A stretch of DNA of 64,000 nucleotides from Daucus carota subsp. sativus (lineage: Eukaryota > Streptophyta > Magnoliopsida > Apiales > Apiaceae): assembly GCF_001625215.2 (NCBI RefSeq), contig NC_030384.2, forward strand, positions 45,294,390 to 45,358,389. Direction: 5' to 3'. The notes under the pieces are model-generated. The model made no database searches. It saw only the letters and a list, made by a program, of their open reading frames with translations, and had not been told where the DNA came from. The translations under genes and the position numbers were made by a program. Within the stretch, counting starts at the first letter, position 1, and each line of letters starts with the position of its first letter. Positions 35,901 to 47,300 of this stretch are shown piece after piece.

Positions 35901-38088
35901 ATATGCTGACGCACTGAATTTGATGTAATGCCGCTTTCTGAAATTCATTTAAATTCTTTTGAGCTTTGCATATAATTTTAAATTCTATATCTATACAAGC
36001 TGGAGACTGATGAAGATAGACTATTACCTACCATCCCAAACTCTTCTGCATCCCAACTGCAGAGAACAATTGTCCTTCGAGGATTCCACCCTGAGTTTTT
36101 CAAAATAGAGTATCGGCGAGCTATGTCAAGTAGCGTAGCAGTTCCACTATTGGGGTCCACTGCTCCATATGTCCACGCATCTCTATGGTTACCGAGGAGT
36201 ACATAGCGATCAGGCTCTTCTGATCCCCTTATGACAGCAAAAACATTATAGATTGTCGCCAACTTTTTTTCTCCCTAACAAGATGAAGAAGTTATTTAAA
36301 TATATCAACACTAATAATATATCGACTATTACCAGCAAGATGAAAGACAAGAGAACAACAAGTTGCACCACTTATCAAAAGTCTTACTTTTTTTCCATCA
36401 ATTTCTAAATAGATGTGCGAGGAAAAAGTAGTAGTGTGCTAATCAGAGTCAGAAGACACATTTGGGAAACTTTCCGTACAGATAAAATTAATGTACCAAT
36501 TATCAGAAGGCTTTCAAAGTGACAATGTAAAAGTAATAAGCATTTTACACTGTAGTGCATCAGCACAAACATGTCAAGCCTTACAAACACATTCCAAGTC
36601 ATTTTTGTCTTGCTCTTGGCAAAAATTGACAAAATTATAAAGCGACGCCACTTGTGAAATAACAGAATGATTCACAAGCTCACTAAATGTAGGTCTCTTC
36701 ATCAACTTAGCACATGACATCATTGACCAATTTTGTGTTTTCCTGGCCAGGCGAGATGTTCAATTTTGTCATAGTTTTACTTGTATCATCATTTGTCTTT
36801 TGACAACACCTAGCAAGCAATCAGAAAGAATAACCGTATCTATTATCCTAAATCTCCCAAACCGGGCAAATCGGTTCACAATATCCACATAAGGCATACA
36901 GAACAATCTATGGTGTGAAACAAACAGAACAACAAAAACATACCCAGAGACCATGATACAACATATCTCACTGACCCACTTGCCAAATAAAAGTACAACC
37001 CAAGATCTTACCATGACAAAATAACAAAAAACATAAGTGGTCCAAAAACAAACATAACAAACCTTGTAAGTGAAATTTAACTTAGTTGGGCCAGGACCAA
37101 TTCCTTTGACAAAACTCTTTAGGCTTCCTTTCCACTCCTCAGGAACCCTACCCCCTTCCAGCGTCCTCATTATCTCCTCCGCTGTCTCCGACGACACCGG
37201 CATTGACGGAATCGCCGGAAACCTCTTTACAACGTCAGGATCATCAAACCCTAATCTCTCAGCATCCGCTACACTGGCCCACCCTGGCGTGAGTGGGTCC
37301 CCCATTCCATCCATCACGGTCCCCCTCTCCACTCCATTTTTGTAATTCGCTTCGGCTTCTGTGTACATTACAACCGCCGCCACTCCGTTCTTCGCCGCCT
37401 TCGTTACCACCGCGTTTCTCGACATATCGCCGCCGCGGCGCACGATAGCGACGCAGCCTTTGACGCTCACGCCCAGCGCCTCCAGCGCATTGTAGTCCTT
37501 GTCTCTCCCGTAGTTGACGAAGACGGCGGTGCTGTAAACGGAGCCGGAGGGGGAGTAGGCGTGGTAGGGCGAAACGACGTCGTTGGAGTGTGGCTCGGGG
37601 AGAGAGAAGTGCGTGGTGGTGGAGTTGGAGTGGGAGGAGAGTGAGGAGTGGAGAGGGTAAGAGAGGAGAGTTGTGTAGTTGGAGAGATGCGCGGAGAGAT
37701 TGAGAGAGATGAAGTGGGAGAGAACGAGAAGCGCGGTGGAGAGAGACGGCTGGGTTCCCGCGAGATGAGGGTGGAGAGTGAGGGAGTGGAGGTAGTCAGA
37801 GATAGTGTTGTTGTTAGAGCTGGAGAGAAAGGAGGCTGTGAGGGCATCCAGGGAGAGAGATTTGTGGTGTTGTTGGGAGAGAGGAGAGACGTGGTGGTGG
37901 AGGTGGAGAGAGAAGAGAGAGACGAGGAGGATGCAGGAGAAGAGAGAGAGGAGAGTGCATGAGGGTGCTGTCGATGCGAGAATGATGGTTGACGGGAATG
38001 GCTGAGGCATGGTGGCGTTGGGCGGCGGAGGTGAGGCTGTTTCAGGTGGGGAGTTGAGAGGTTTTAGAATTTCAGTGGGCGTGAACAC
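32915..38088 (-). CDS. AMP1: AMP1-like M28 peptidase (glutamate carboxypeptidase II family)
   Basis: Ten exons on the minus strand join in frame: 38088-37063, 36274-36032, 35396-35244, 35127-35059, 34874-34787, 34485-34402, 34314-34226, 33832-33719, 33625-33491, 33100-32915. From the ATG at 38088 this gives 728 aa. An in-frame ATG at 38010 in GCCACCATGCC context gives 702 aa, starts MPQP like Arabidopsis AMP1 (MSQP, 706 aa) and is the more likely start. Order: short cytosolic tail, one signal-anchor segment ([19 protein letters not shown]), protease-associated domain, M28 peptidase domain, transferrin-receptor-type dimerisation domain. From the 38010 start the expected di-zinc residues are present: H346, D356, E393/E394 (DAEEFG), D422 and H506 (PVYHTAFD). 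AMP1 is an ER protein that limits meristem size and cytokinin level and acts in miRNA-directed translational repression; its substrate is unknown. Confidence 0.95.
35754..35968. repeat. Tandem 108-bp duplication in AMP1 intron 2
   Basis: Units 35754-35861 and 35862-35968 both contain AGTGGATAAGAAAATCTATC, ATATGCTGAC(A/G)CACTGAA, TTTGATGTAATGCC and end in GAGCTTTG. They differ at about ten positions and lie fully within the intron, so the protein is unaffected. Confidence 0.9.
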
Positions 38089-40632
38089 AAGTAGTGTGCA
38101 GTGTGTACTGTGTAGTGCCTAGTGCATTTTCAGTTTTATTCTCTCAGTATCGTACGTGCTCTATATGGCCTTGTTTGGTTCACCGGGTTTACGGTGTTTA
38201 ACTCTATTATCCGTTAAACTAAATTAAAGGTATTTTTCTATGATTTGATTTATCATCCTTTAAAATAAATTATACAAGTACATTTCACAAAAATCTTAAA
38301 ACGCTTATTAAATGATACAAAAAATTATATAAGTATAAGTGAATGAGATGATAATAGTATTTCAGCTTGAAAAAGCAAAAAGAAAAAACTTATTTCGAAC
38401 TTATTCCTGGTGAAAGTAATGATGAATTGGTACGTTGATAATTCAAAATAATTAGGTAATGAAGATCTGTGCAAAGATTATATGATTGAAAAAGTGAGGG
38501 CACGTAGGATATGATTAGAAAGGATGTCAATTTATGAATAAAGTGATATCCAAATTATTTAAATGCAGATTTGATCAAGCTCAAATCAATAATAGTTCTG
38601 CAATTTTATACATAAAAGTTAAATTAGTTGTTTTCCTTGTAGCCCCCACCTGTAATTTGTTTAGTGGAGCGGAATCTTTGATCCTCATATTTGTTTTGTA
38701 TTTTAATAAATTTTATATTTATTTTGTATATAATTAATTTTATCATCAATTCATTTCATAGGAACAAACGCGACTAGAGTACGAATAATAAAAATTCAGG
38801 GTCGCCTGATCACCGAGCGGGATCAGATTAGCAAGCATTGAATTTGAAACTCTATTTCTCGTGCTTTGAGTTTGAATTAAAATATATGTATCAAGTTATT
38901 ACTCCCTCCGTTTCAAATTACATGTCCACTTTAAAAAAATCACACAGTTGTTTAAGAAAAGTGGTTGTTTACAAATCAATTGCATTAAATGACCATAACA
39001 TGTGGTATGAGGTTGATCTAGGAAATATAAATAGGAGATATGTGGAGTAGAAATAACTTTGGAAATATGATTTTGCATTGAAAGTTGAAGTGGACAACTA
39101 ATTTGAAACAAATTTTTTTTTCAAAAGTGAACATGTAAATTGAAACGGAGGGGAGTATCAATCCATATACAATCTTATATAGTTATATTAATATATTCAT
39201 GATGTGAACATGTACATACACCTCTTTTCTAAAGTTATATTCACTCACATGACAATATGCGTGCACAGTAAAGTGAGTAATTTTTTAAATTTTCGAGACG
39301 GCCGAAGGATGGTATCTTTTAACTTGGACACTTCCTTTTGTTCCCGCTGTAGAAATCCTTTAACGTTGAGCCATATTGGCACTTGTAATTGAAGCTTGCA
39401 AATTATTCGAATAATAATCAGCCGACCTCAGTTTGATTTTGTGATTTTATTCAAGGTTCCCTGGGAGTACGAGTACAATAGGTGGATCGCACTATCATAT
39501 TCCAAGTGCTCTGTCTCGCTTATCCTGTTTACAAGAGTAACAAGCATAGTGGTAGTGCTAATCGTATAAAACTAACACAAGCTGACCAGAGTCCAAAACT
39601 ATTATTACCGTATAGCCTTGGCAACTATCACTCTTTAACTTATGTAGAAAATGCAAAAGATGAAACTTTCCCTACCTTAACTGATATATCCAGATTGTAC
39701 ACTGATTACCTCCCGGGAGAATGCGAATAAACCTCACTTTGCATGTTATGCTAAAAGCGAAAGGCTCCACATTCTCCGTCTGTAAATATAAAAAATAGAC
39801 AGAGAGGAGGAGAGTGGATATTGATGCAAGAAAGTGAGTGGATAGAGCATTAGAACTGATGCATCCAACATGCTTCTCACCTGGAAAGAAAAAGGTCCAT
39901 ATAATGCTAATCCTCTCATCCATCATTGTAGCCTGGGAGTAGGCAATAGGCATTGAGATGACCCTTGCTGTACATTATAGATTCTCAAAATCATATCTTG
40001 CTGGTCCACTACAATTCCATTCACAATCGACTCACATATATTATCAGAAACATGAAAACAGATATACAGATATAGAAGTAAGATTATAAGCACCTAGGTG
40101 TTTCAATTCATATTACGATTTCATTATTTAAACGTTTTATGGTCATCTGCTCAATATATTATACTCCGTAGTGTTTACCTGATAAGTGATGACCGATAAG
40201 GGGATTTAGAATTGATGTAAACTATACAAATCCATGCATTATCTATTTTCTTAATAGAAAATCAAAAACTTGGTATGTTTCTGCATTTATTGAATTCTGT
40301 ACACTTCTTCATCCTTTCATCATATTACCTCTCTGCTATTCTTCCAGTCTATAGATACTTGCACATATGTATGTTTTTATGTTGTCATTGTTTTCGCTAC
40401 TCTTCAAATTTTAACACAGGCAAAGACATGGAAATGAAGAATGCACGATCTTGTCATTTCGTTAATGTCTTGATGACCATGTAATTACTTATTATTTTAC
40501 CAACAAGTAAACGAAAGTTACCTCTGGCATAAAACAGTAAAAGGTGTACCCCTATTCATCCGCTAAATATAGAGCATGTGTTTCACTTATAGTGATTCCT
40601 TCATGCTCAAATGTTTTTACACCTGGCAGCAT
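38089..40632. other. Intergenic: AMP1 promoter side and SAM-gene 3' side
   Basis: Upstream of the AMP1-like gene and downstream of the SAM gene, both on the minus strand. A Tourist-like end (GGCCTTGTTTGGTTCA) begins at 38168 but its partner is not visible. A Stowaway MITE is listed separately. Short open frames at 39482-39730 (+) and 39672-39953 (-) have no recognisable protein features. Confidence 0.5.
38902..39155. mobile_element. Stowaway-like (Tc1/Mariner) MITE
   Basis: A 254-bp element starts CTCCCTCCGTTTCAAATTAC and ends GTAAATTGAAACGGAGGGGAG, inverse to each other with one extra G. It is flanked by TA on both sides (38900-38901, 39156-39157). CTCCCTCCGT is the standard Stowaway terminus. 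Confidence 0.9.
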
Positions 40633-41373
40633 TTACAAGGCCACGAAACAGTGTGGCTGGCAAAGGCAGTCGATTGAGTGCATCAGTTTTCTGCGAGGTC
40701 CAACAGCTGCTACTCCCATGTCCTTGAGCTTCTTCATAGTGAGGTTCACCAACTGAAATTTGCTGACCCTTCTACTTTCGAAAAATGTAACAAACTGATC
40801 AAGTCCCAGTGAGGTCAGCCAGCGACTCAACCCCCCAGCCCTCCGCAGCTTCCTCTCAAGATTTGATGCCCTTAAACTCTGATGAAGTCTCAAATTTCCG
40901 TCACGGAAGCTTTTGGTCTTTCTCTTCAATTTGGAGGCACTACGTACCCCAACTGCCCTTTTATATCCAGAATACTGAACAACAGGAAATTTAGAACCTA
41001 TTCTGGGCTGTAGGGTATCTGGCTTTAGTGGACATGGAGCTGGCGAAATGGTTTGAGAAGCAAAAGGCTTTTCAAAATCTGGAATAGTTTTTTCACGAGT
41101 TATAGATACAGATTTTTCTCCGTTAGTATCTGAGTGTCTCCAGAAATTTGGTTTGATCAAAGGAGGTGACTGAACATTGACTGAGTTCCCAAGTTTATCT
41201 TGTAATTGATTTTGCTTTGGGTTAGGCATTGCAGACTTTTTAGTAACAGGTAAAGGAGGGATCAATATAGTAACTTTCTGCTTCTTGACTATCACCCAGT
41301 CATGTTCTCCATCAGTTTCTTGCGCAGATCCACTATTTACAGGCAGCTGATGCCTTTGCTTTGGTTTCACCAT
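40633..41373 (-). CDS. SAM-domain protein of unknown function
   Basis: One uninterrupted frame encodes 246 aa. The C-terminal third (about 178-240) is a sterile alpha motif: LSRWLTSLGLDQFVTFFE, then LVNLTMKKLKDMGVAAVGPR and a final helix RKLMHSIDCL. The N-terminal part is basic, Pro/Lys/Ser-rich and probably disordered (HDWVIVKKQKVTILIPPLP, several SPP and KP motifs). It resembles the small plant SAM-domain proteins such as the one I recall as At3g11890; SAM domains usually mediate self- or hetero-association. Acceptor-like TTTCACAG ends 11 bp upstream of the ATG and a donor-like CAG|GTAACT lies near 42523, so a 5' UTR intron of about 1.1 kb is likely. The function is not known to me. Confidence 0.88.
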   Translation of the reverse strand: MVKPKQRHQLPVNSGSAQETDGEHDWVIVKKQKVTILIPPLPVTKKSAMPNPKQNQLQDKLGNSVNVQSPPLIKPNFWRHSDTNGEKSVSITREKTIPDFEKPFASQTISPAPCPLKPDTLQPRIGSKFPVVQYSGYKRAVGVRSASKLKRKTKSFRDGNLRLHQSLRASNLERKLRRAGGLSRWLTSLGLDQFVTFFESRRVSKFQLVNLTMKKLKDMGVAAVGPRRKLMHSIDCLCQPHCFVAL

Positions 41374-43204
41374 TAGTGCTCAAACCTGTGAAAGATACAG
41401 TATACTCATTACCACAGAAACAGATGAATTTAATGATATTATAGTACATACCATTACTGCTCTTCTTGAAAACTGTCTATTACTGAAAATGATAAACTAC
41501 GGGATAGCTATGAAAGATTGTCGATTTCAGAAGATGCAGGATCCCTGACACATATTCAAATATAACTTTTCAACTGTATTCCCTGGTGTTGTGTTGTGTG
41601 GGAACAACTAGAAGATAGCAGCCCGAAGTTATACAACAAAAAAGCAAGTTTGCGTGATAAAATAGTTTGGGCGCTGGTCTCATTTTAAGGTCACTCTACC
41701 TGCAAGACCCTATGGCGATTTTAAACTGCCAAACTTGTAAATTCTGCAACATATAGAACCCTCATGCTTTAGAATGTATGGGGTGCAAATGTTACTTATT
41801 ATCTGTGCATAATTGCTACATGTGAAGTGGCAGCAAGTGCAAGGTGCTTCTCTGAGCTCAACCACTAGGAAAGCACGACAGAAAATTACATTTCAATCAT
41901 AAAATAAATATAACACAATTCCAAATCAAACAGCATTGTCCAATCCAGACAGGTTCAAGAAGTATGCAATCAACAGCACATTTGTTTTTGTCATGATTAA
42001 AGAAAGTCAAATGCTGATATCCATTGCCTACAGTCGTCAAACACCAATATTACTAAAATTTTCTCATAGTTTTAAATAATTCGACCACCACATTTCTAAA
42101 GATGAGACTGGACCACAGTCGTCAAATGAGACCGGACCACAGTCGACAAACACCTACATTCACAAAATCTTTCTCAGAGTTGGTGCATTGAGTAATTTGA
42201 AAGCATCATTTCAAAAGGAAAGATCAGACTTCACCAAATAAGTGCAGTAAATAACGATCAACGCTTCCCACTCTTTGGAACTGGGGCTTCTTTAAGAGAA
42301 TAGCAAAACAGTGTATGCCGGATTTCAAATTAAGTTTGATTTTCACAACCATGATCCGCGACTAAACCATAATTTTAATATCTTAGATTCATAGTTTTCG
42401 AGACGCCTGTAAATACGGAATAGCTAGAGAATCAAGACAATAGAAACCCTAGTGTAATCGAGTATATTTAATTGGGCGCAATTAACTCGGAGTAGGAAAA
42501 ATCTGAACATAGAAATCGAGTTACCTGAGTATGGGAAATTGAGGATAAATCGTTGATTGAATTCGCGATTCGCCGATATTTGACTCCTTTGTCTCAGAAT
42601 CTGTTAGTCTTCTTCTAGCTGTTTATTTGACGTGTACAGTAGTATCTAAATACAGGTACAGTACCCTGTCGGGTAGGGCTGATTATTTCCGTGAAAAATG
42701 AACCGATTTATCAAAATATCGAATAAGGTCATAAATCATGATCGAAATTATGAAATCCGAGCGTCAACTGGGATTAATCGAGATTGTTTGACATTCATTG
42801 AAATTTTGAGATATTTAATTGGGAGTATAAATTATACTACAAAATGTGATTGTATTCAAGAGTTACTATGGAGTACAAATCATAATTTTTTGGTTTGATC
42901 CTATATATCTTTGATTATCCAAATTTTGATATAATCTATCATTTATAAGTTGTCTTGCACATAATTGTCAATTAATCATTAATATTTTTCAACTTTAACA
43001 AGTGTTAAGATTATTGTTCTGCTTATTAGTTATATTGCAGAACATAGAGTCCTATGATTTATAAAAATAATTATTGTACCATTTGATCACGATGTTTATG
43101 TTGCAGAACATAATGTGCAGATTGTCAAATATTTACAAATATTATTGGACAAAAAAAATTGAAATTTAGATGACTCCAATTTTTTTTGTACTCCATAGAA
43201 CTTA

Positions 43205-43606
43205 ACTCTGTATTCAATTAAGAATTTAAATTATATTTTAAAATCTTATGATATTCAATTGGAATGGTTTAAAATTCATTCAAATCTGATGGTGTTCAAA
43301 TGCTGATTAACTTAAAATACACCGAAAAAATCCTAATTGAATACCATCAGATTTCAATGGATTTTAAACCATTCCAATTGAATACCATCAGATTTCAGTG
43401 AATTTTAAACAATTCCAATTGAATACAATCGGACTTTAAAGTATAATTTATAATCCTAATTGAATATCACCAGATTTTGTAGCATAATTTAAAATCCTAA
43501 TTGAAAATTTTAATATTTTAATAAATTTCAAACAATCTCAACCGAATACCTTTGGATTTCATAAATGAAAAATAGTGATTTAAAATCCCAATGCGATACA
43601 TCTTTT
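43205..43606. mobile_element. Tourist-like MITE, copy 1 (CAATTGAATACC-rich)
   Basis: The left end ACTCTGTATTCAATTAAGAA and the right end AATCCCAATGCGATACATC are imperfect inverses. TTA lies on both sides (43202-43204 and 43607-43609). The inside repeats CCAATTGAATACCATCAGAT and related words at least four times. The ends are degenerate, so limits are approximate. Confidence 0.55.
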
Positions 43607-43735
43607 TTAATCTAATAATAAGTTGTTATCTTTTTTTGAAATAACGAAATTGTATTGTCTTACAAACATTATTTTTATAAACAAGATATTACTATAATAA
43701 AATTCACATATTCATTGAAAAGCAACTTTTATTTA

Positions 43736-44195
43736 CGTGGGCGTATTCGATTGGGATTTTAATGGATTGTTTTTAGTCTATGGATTTTAATGGATCGTAT
43801 GTGATTTTGATTTTGCGCGGATTCTTGATAAAATATCGCAGAGTTGATAGGATTTAGGTATAATGCTTCAAAATCCCATTGATTTTGGTGGGATTTCCAA
43901 AAACTAAAAATACACTGAAAAATGCCACAAAATCCATTATTTTATGAGATGAAAAAAGAACCATCAACATTTGAATACCATAAGATTTTAATAGATTTTA
44001 AACAATCTCAATTGAATATTATCAGATTTTAAAGCATAATTTAAAATCTCAATTGAATACCACCAAATTTTGTAGAATAATTTAAAATCTCAATTGAATA
44101 TCTAATGATTTTAATGAATTTCAGACCATCCGAATCGAATACAATCGAATTTCAATACGAAAAAATGCTTTGAAATCTCAATCCAATACATCTTC
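43736..44195. mobile_element. Tourist-like MITE, copy 2, just upstream of DLD
   Basis: The left arm GGGCGTATTCGATTGGGATT pairs with the right arm AAATCTCAATCCAATACATC. TTA flanks both ends (43733-43735 and 44196-44198). The interior has the same AATTGAATA(C/T)CA.CA(G/A)ATTTT words as copy 1, so the two belong to one family. It ends 145 bp before the DLD ATG. Confidence 0.65.
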
Positions 44196-44339
44196 TTAGT
44201 TCACACCTTCCTATTCTCGCGGTATTGTCTGATTTTTCATTCATTGCTAAATCCCTGGCCCCGTCTTTTCTCCTCTGTATATTTACGTCGACACATCACT
44301 CAACTCCCCGTAAATTTTATCCGCAAAAAAAAAACCTCC

Positions 44340-47300
44340 ATGGCCTTCTCTCGCCTCTTCTCTTCATTGAAATCGTTAAACAAAAGCACCCTCAGAAACT
44401 CCTTGTTCCACACCCACAGGCCGCACCATCACATCAAAACCAACGTAATCAGTTCAGATAACAAGCAAACCCCAAACGTTTCCTGGCTAAGTTCGCTGCT
44501 CCCCGTCGCAATTGCTTTCTCGGCTGGATCATTCGCCTTCAAAACCCTAGACTCTCCCGCTCTTTGCGATTCCTCTAATCTACACGCCGAAAGGTATTCA
44601 ATCACAAATTATTATAATTCAACACTACTCTCGTTCTTTAATTGACATTGCCTGGTGATTATTGTGTTTGTTTGTTGATTATGTTTAGTAGCGGTTTGAA
44701 CTATGGGGGAAAAGACAGCACGGATTACGCGGTTAAAGGTTATCGCAGGAATATACCTCAACAGCTTATTGATGAATTGAAGGATATTTGTAAAGTAATG
44801 TTCCTTTGCCAATGAGTGTATATTGACTTACCGATTTTATCGGTTTTCATTCTGTACTCATCGGAGTTTATTTCACATTATTGCTTTGGTTTTTAGGATA
44901 ACATGTCGATGGATTATAACGAAAGACACTTCCATGGAAAACCTCAAAACAGTTTTCACAAAGCAGTTAACATCCCTGACGTAGTTGTTTATCCCCGGTC
45001 AGATTCACTCTCTACGTCATTTTGTAGCTCTCGCACACAAGTTTACATCATTTATTTGGCACTGGCTTCTGTTGTCTTTGTTCCTTGATTGCACTGCTAT
45101 TAGACCTGTCAATTCGTTCGTATCGTAAACTCTCATGTCGTGTACTCAAAGACCAAACATGAAACCGACCCATCTAGGGTTCGTGTACTTTCGTGTCGTT
45201 CTCGTGCATGTTTCGTGTCGTTCTCGTGCGTGTTTCGTGTCGTTCTCGTGCGTGTTTCGTGTAAAATATCCCCGGTCAGATTCACTCTCTATGTCATTTT
45301 GTAGCTCTCGCCTTGTGTGTTCTCCTTATATATTTGGCACTGGCATCTGTTGTCTTTGTTCTTTGATTGTACATCTACATGTGCTTCATATTTTAGAACA
45401 TAGTATTAGAATTTGTTGACTGACTAGTAACATCATTATAAGGTCCGAAGTAGGTCAAATTTGTGCTATTACGATCACATATATATAGTATCATGGGACA
45501 GAGTCTTTCTTAATATTCTATTTTACAAGATTTCTTCGAAGTCAGACTCCTCATCCTGTTGTATTTACCTCCTCCTTGGTTTCTTCTTAGTAATTCCCTG
45601 ACATTATTCTCCTCCACTTTCTCGTAAAAATGTTTAAATCTTTGTATGTAGGTCAGAAGAGGAAGTCTCCAAAATAGTCAAAACTTGTAATAAGCATAAG
45701 GTATGAAAACCTACCGATATCTTTACCGTCTTGGCCAATTTTAGTGGGCTGTGGAAATCAATTTAAATAGAGCTAACCAAATCATATTCGTTGTCTATTT
45801 CCAAACTTAATTTAGTGCCAAACAATGCGTTTGGTTATTAAGCCTGCTTGTCTATATCCTTCCAATGTTTATAAGCAGGTACCCATCATACCATACGGCG
45901 GAGCTACATCAATAGAGGGTCATACACTATCCCCTAGTGGAGGTGTTTGCATTGACATGACTCTAATGAAAGTAAGAGCCGATTTTTCTTATATAATTGC
46001 ACATGACCCTAGTCCCTATGTTGTATCATTTATCATAGTTGTATTTGGGAAATCGTCGCCTTTTCTTAATTGTTTTGCAGCAATAATTTGAACTTGTAGA
46101 GTGTCAAAGCATTACATGTTGAGGATATGGATGTGGTTGTTGAGCCTGGGATTGGATGGATGGAACTCAATGAATATCTTGAGCCACATGGCCTATTCTT
46201 TCCTCTCGATCCTGGTTAGTGTTTATTTGTTTAGCTGGTCCTAACATTTTGATATTTGAAATGATTTTATAGTTATTTTGGTATTATGTTCCAAGTCGTC
46301 AAGTGCGGGGTATAAAGCTCTACAGTATACTTCATCTTGGGACCTAAACATTTGTTACTTTGTTTTTACTTACAGAGATAATGAAACAGAATAACATAAT
46401 TTTGCAAACAAAATAAAGGATATACCCATTTATTGCAACTCAAGAATATTAGCACACTCTAGTTAGTTGAGTGCAATGATTTAGTGGCTCTCCTAATCGG
46501 GTCAAATACTTGTATCGCACTGTTGATACCAGCACCTGATGATCATGGATGTGAGGTGTGACATCCGGGTTAGACACATTGAGAGACTGATCTAATAATG
46601 ACAGGATAATTAGTTGATTCTTTGTTATATACAGAAATTATATTAATCCCATATGGATATTTTATGTTGAATAGTTGCTTATTAACCTAAGAAGCATGGA
46701 CTCGGATACGGGGACACTGGGATTCACCAATCATCCAAGAGTCATGGATACGGGACTCGGCAAAAAAATTATAGATATTCATAAAAAATTAGGATTTATA
46801 TAACATTAAACAACTTCATTCATAATAGTAACAAAACTTTCTTTACAATAAGTGTAATCAAATATAAAATTCGTTTTGATGCATTTTCATGCCTATAAGA
46901 ATGCCCATCTTCCTAGCTGAGAGAAAAGAGATGCAGAGAGAAGAGATGAGAGAGGTTGTGAACGAGATGCAGAGAAAATAGAAGAGAGAGGCTGTGAAAG
47001 AAGGTTATCTGCCTTTTTTAAGGAGGACCGACACCGTGTTCCCCCGCTGTCGCTCCCGTGTCGAAGGCGTGTCTACTGCTGTATGTGTGTTGACACGCCA
47101 CATGGTGAGTCGGACACGTACTCAGCCGAGTCAGCGCCAAATCGGGGGAATATATAGTCGTGGCTATGTGGCAGAACTTTATTTTTTGAATTATCGCATG
47201 GCAGGGCCTGGAGCGACCATTGGTGGGATGTGTGCTACTCGTTGCTCTGGTTCTTTAGCAGTGAGGTATTTCATGTCTTCTATTATTTTTAGTGTTTTTC

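Larger units (their letters stand above)
41374..44339. other. Divergent promoter region between the SAM gene and DLD
   Basis: The SAM gene runs left and DLD runs right from this 3-kb region. The part from 41390 to about 42520 is the inferred 5' UTR intron of the SAM gene and the leader lies near 42530-42610. The part beyond 42700 is AT-rich and contains two related MITEs, listed separately, the second ending close to the DLD start. Nothing coding was seen. Confidence 0.5.

Noticed and set aside
37070-38005. Open frames on the + strand and in another minus frame over AMP1 exon 1
   Set aside because: They are shadows of the GC-richer AMP1 exon, which has the family sequence in its own frame.
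39482-39953. Small frames on both strands between AMP1 and the SAM gene
   Set aside because: No motif, overlapping opposite strands, AT-rich surroundings.
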